Positions 42,584 through 43,515 of a stretch of 43,515 bases of DNA are shown here, piece by piece (within the stretch, counting starts at the first letter, position 1; the number at the start of each line of letters is the position of its first letter). The DNA comes from CAYYYG01 sp964476135 (lineage in GTDB: Bacteria > Patescibacteriota > Microgenomatia > UBA1406 > GWC2-37-13): positions 1 to 43,515 of the forward strand of contig CAYYYG010000005.1 of assembly GCA_964476135.1 (NCBI GenBank). The letters are read 5' to 3'. The notes under the pieces were generated by a model. That model ran no database searches. It was not told where the DNA came from and saw only the letters and a program-made list of their open reading frames with translations. Both the position numbers and the translations under genes were made by a program.

Positions 42584-43515
42584 ATGATTAAGCAGTATTC
42601 CACCTATCAACTACAACAAATTTCGGAAAATTTTAAGACGGAACTCGAAAAATCAGCTCACGGAAACAATACGTCTTTATCGTTTCTGAAACATTCTTTA
42701 CCCGATAATAGAATCACCGATACGCAATCGGCTCAGATTATAGTAATCGGAGGTTCTACATATAAAAGCGCTGAGGTTGTTATTGAGGGAGAAAAGAGAT
42801 ATCCCGTCAATATTAGATCTGACCAAGTCCCCCTCTTTCCAACCGCCAAGGCATTTCTCAATTTCATATTCGATATAATCGACCGGAATACAACATATAT
42901 TGCTGTTAATTTTGCTTACCCCTTAGAGCCTTTATCGCGTGATGGAAGGTTGGACGGAATACTGCAACAAGGCTCAAAAGAACATTTATTCGAAGGAATG
43001 GTCGGCAAAGCGATTGGACAATTTATTGAAGATGAGTATTTAAGCAAGATCGGGAAAAAAATAAATGTCGCCGTCGCCAACGATACCGTATGCCTATTAT
43101 TGTCCGGCCAAAGTAAATATCCATTAAAAGAACTTGCCGCAGTGGTAGTTGGCACCGGCTTCAATTCGGCGATTGTCCTGGAAGGAAAAACTGTTGTAAA
43201 TTTGGAATCGGGTAATTTCGATAAATTTCCTCAAAGCGAAGAGGGGAAAATCGTAGATTTAGAATCAGCTGCCCCAGGTACAGCATTATTTGAGAAAGAA
43301 ATTGCGGGTGGATATTTATTCAGGCACTATAATGCGTTAATAGAACGAAAGAAACTTGAGGCAGCCTTAATAAACTCAACAAAAGAGTTAAACGATATCG
43401 CGACCGGCATTGTAAATGCCGGTGGCACTGCCCGTCAGGCTGCAAATGATCTAATTTACCGCTCAGCATCGCTTGCAGCAGCACATGTAGTCGGTCTACA
43501 AAAATTTACAAACTC
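42584..43515 (+). CDS. Eukaryotic-type hexokinase family protein, 3' end off window
   Basis: An open frame of 310 residues runs to the window edge. The layout matches the hexokinase family (usually about 450 aa): IIVIGGST at residues 52-59 for the phosphate-1 loop, VNFAYPLEP, the catalytic-Asp motif NDTV (Asn166-Asp167), GTGFN at 190-194 and LESGNF with Glu208. Then PGTALFEKEIAGGYL aligns with the family's PG-x-x-x-FEKM-x-x-G-x-Y-L block. The Asp of the usual DLGGT loop is Val54 here, which may weaken ATP/metal binding. It is not a ROK kinase. It could phosphorylate a hexose feeding the GDP-mannose pathway. Divergent from gmd. Confidence 0.72.
   Translation, partial: MIKQYSTYQLQQISENFKTELEKSAHGNNTSLSFLKHSLPDNRITDTQSAQIIVIGGSTYKSAEVVIEGEKRYPVNIRSDQVPLFPTAKAFLNFIFDIIDRNTTYIAVNFAYPLEPLSRDGRLDGILQQGSKEHLFEGMVGKAIGQFIEDEYLSKIGKKINVAVANDTVCLLLSGQSKYPLKELAAVVVGTGFNSAIVLEGKTVVNLESGNFDKFPQSEEGKIVDLESAAPGTALFEKEIAGGYLFRHYNALIERKKLEAALINSTKELNDIATGIVNAGGTARQAANDLIYRSASLAAAHVVGLQKFTN

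Noticed and set aside
1..43515. Alternative genetic code with UGA read as glycine
   Set aside because: Several well-supported genes end at TGA with the next gene starting in the ATGA overlap (for example 6504, 24455, 27808, 31496), and no in-frame TGA interrupts conserved domains.
1..43515. tRNA, rRNA or transposase genes
   Set aside because: I saw no cloverleaf, rRNA core or transposase motif. A covariance-model search would be needed to exclude small RNAs fully.

Overview
This looks like a surface-polysaccharide (glycan) biosynthesis island from a small-genome bacterium, most likely a member of the Patescibacteria/Candidate Phyla Radiation. That placement is inferred from the genome style, not from a marker gene. 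The signs are tightly packed and often overlapping genes, almost no Shine-Dalgarno motifs, -10 hexamers only 5-12 nt from many start codons, varied REP-like palindromes in the short intergenic gaps, large GT-C membrane proteins, and a stand-alone riboflavin kinase. Many genes end in TGA, so UGA is a normal stop and the recoded CPR lineages (SR1/Gracilibacteria) are unlikely. A 100-N assembly gap lies at 9261-9360 and truncates the genes on both sides.

Layout. 1-2005 (minus strand): a partial secreted protein, a DUF805 protein with an intrinsic terminator, and an overlapping EamA transporter/riboflavin kinase pair. 2040-8736: sugar SDRs, a D-2-hydroxyacid dehydrogenase, an HTH/GT-C/TPR membrane protein, a GT2 and an RfbH-type iron-sulfur 3-dehydrase. 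8827-16918: an unrecognised gene cut by the gap, a glycosyltransferase, a Wzx-type flippase, two SAM methyltransferases, a large membrane protein, a polyprenyl-phosphate GT2 and an FkbM methyltransferase. 16908-20973 (minus): class I aminotransferase, acetolactate-synthase-like TPP enzyme and SDR, divergent from a ColD-type 3-dehydratase and a GDP-fucose-synthase-like protein (21082-23245). 23361-31496: glycosyltransferases and epimerases interspersed with structured repeats, then a 4-aminosugar module (DegT aminotransferase plus N-formyltransferase). 31493-40602: three large membrane proteins and a 939-aa flippase-GT2-GT2 fusion. 40580-42532 (minus): aldose 1-epimerase-like protein and GDP-mannose 4,6-dehydratase. 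42584-end: a partial eukaryotic-type hexokinase.

How the genes may work together. Gmd would make GDP-4-keto-6-deoxymannose. The ColD-like enzyme would remove the 3-OH, and the PLP-lysine DegT enzyme plus formyltransferase could convert the same intermediate to N-formylperosamine or a similar sugar. The most unusual inference is a branched-chain 3,6-dideoxy sugar route. The GDP-fucose-synthase homologue keeps its epimerase Cys/His but has lost the Ser and Tyr used for 4-keto reduction, which would leave a 4-ketone available for two-carbon addition by the TPP enzyme, as YerE does in yersiniose A synthesis on CDP sugars. A separate RfbH-type enzyme implies a CDP-3,6-dideoxyhexose as well, although its CDP-glucose partner genes are not in the window. 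No rRNA, tRNA, CRISPR array or transposase was recognised, and no gene-free stretch exceeds 300 bases.
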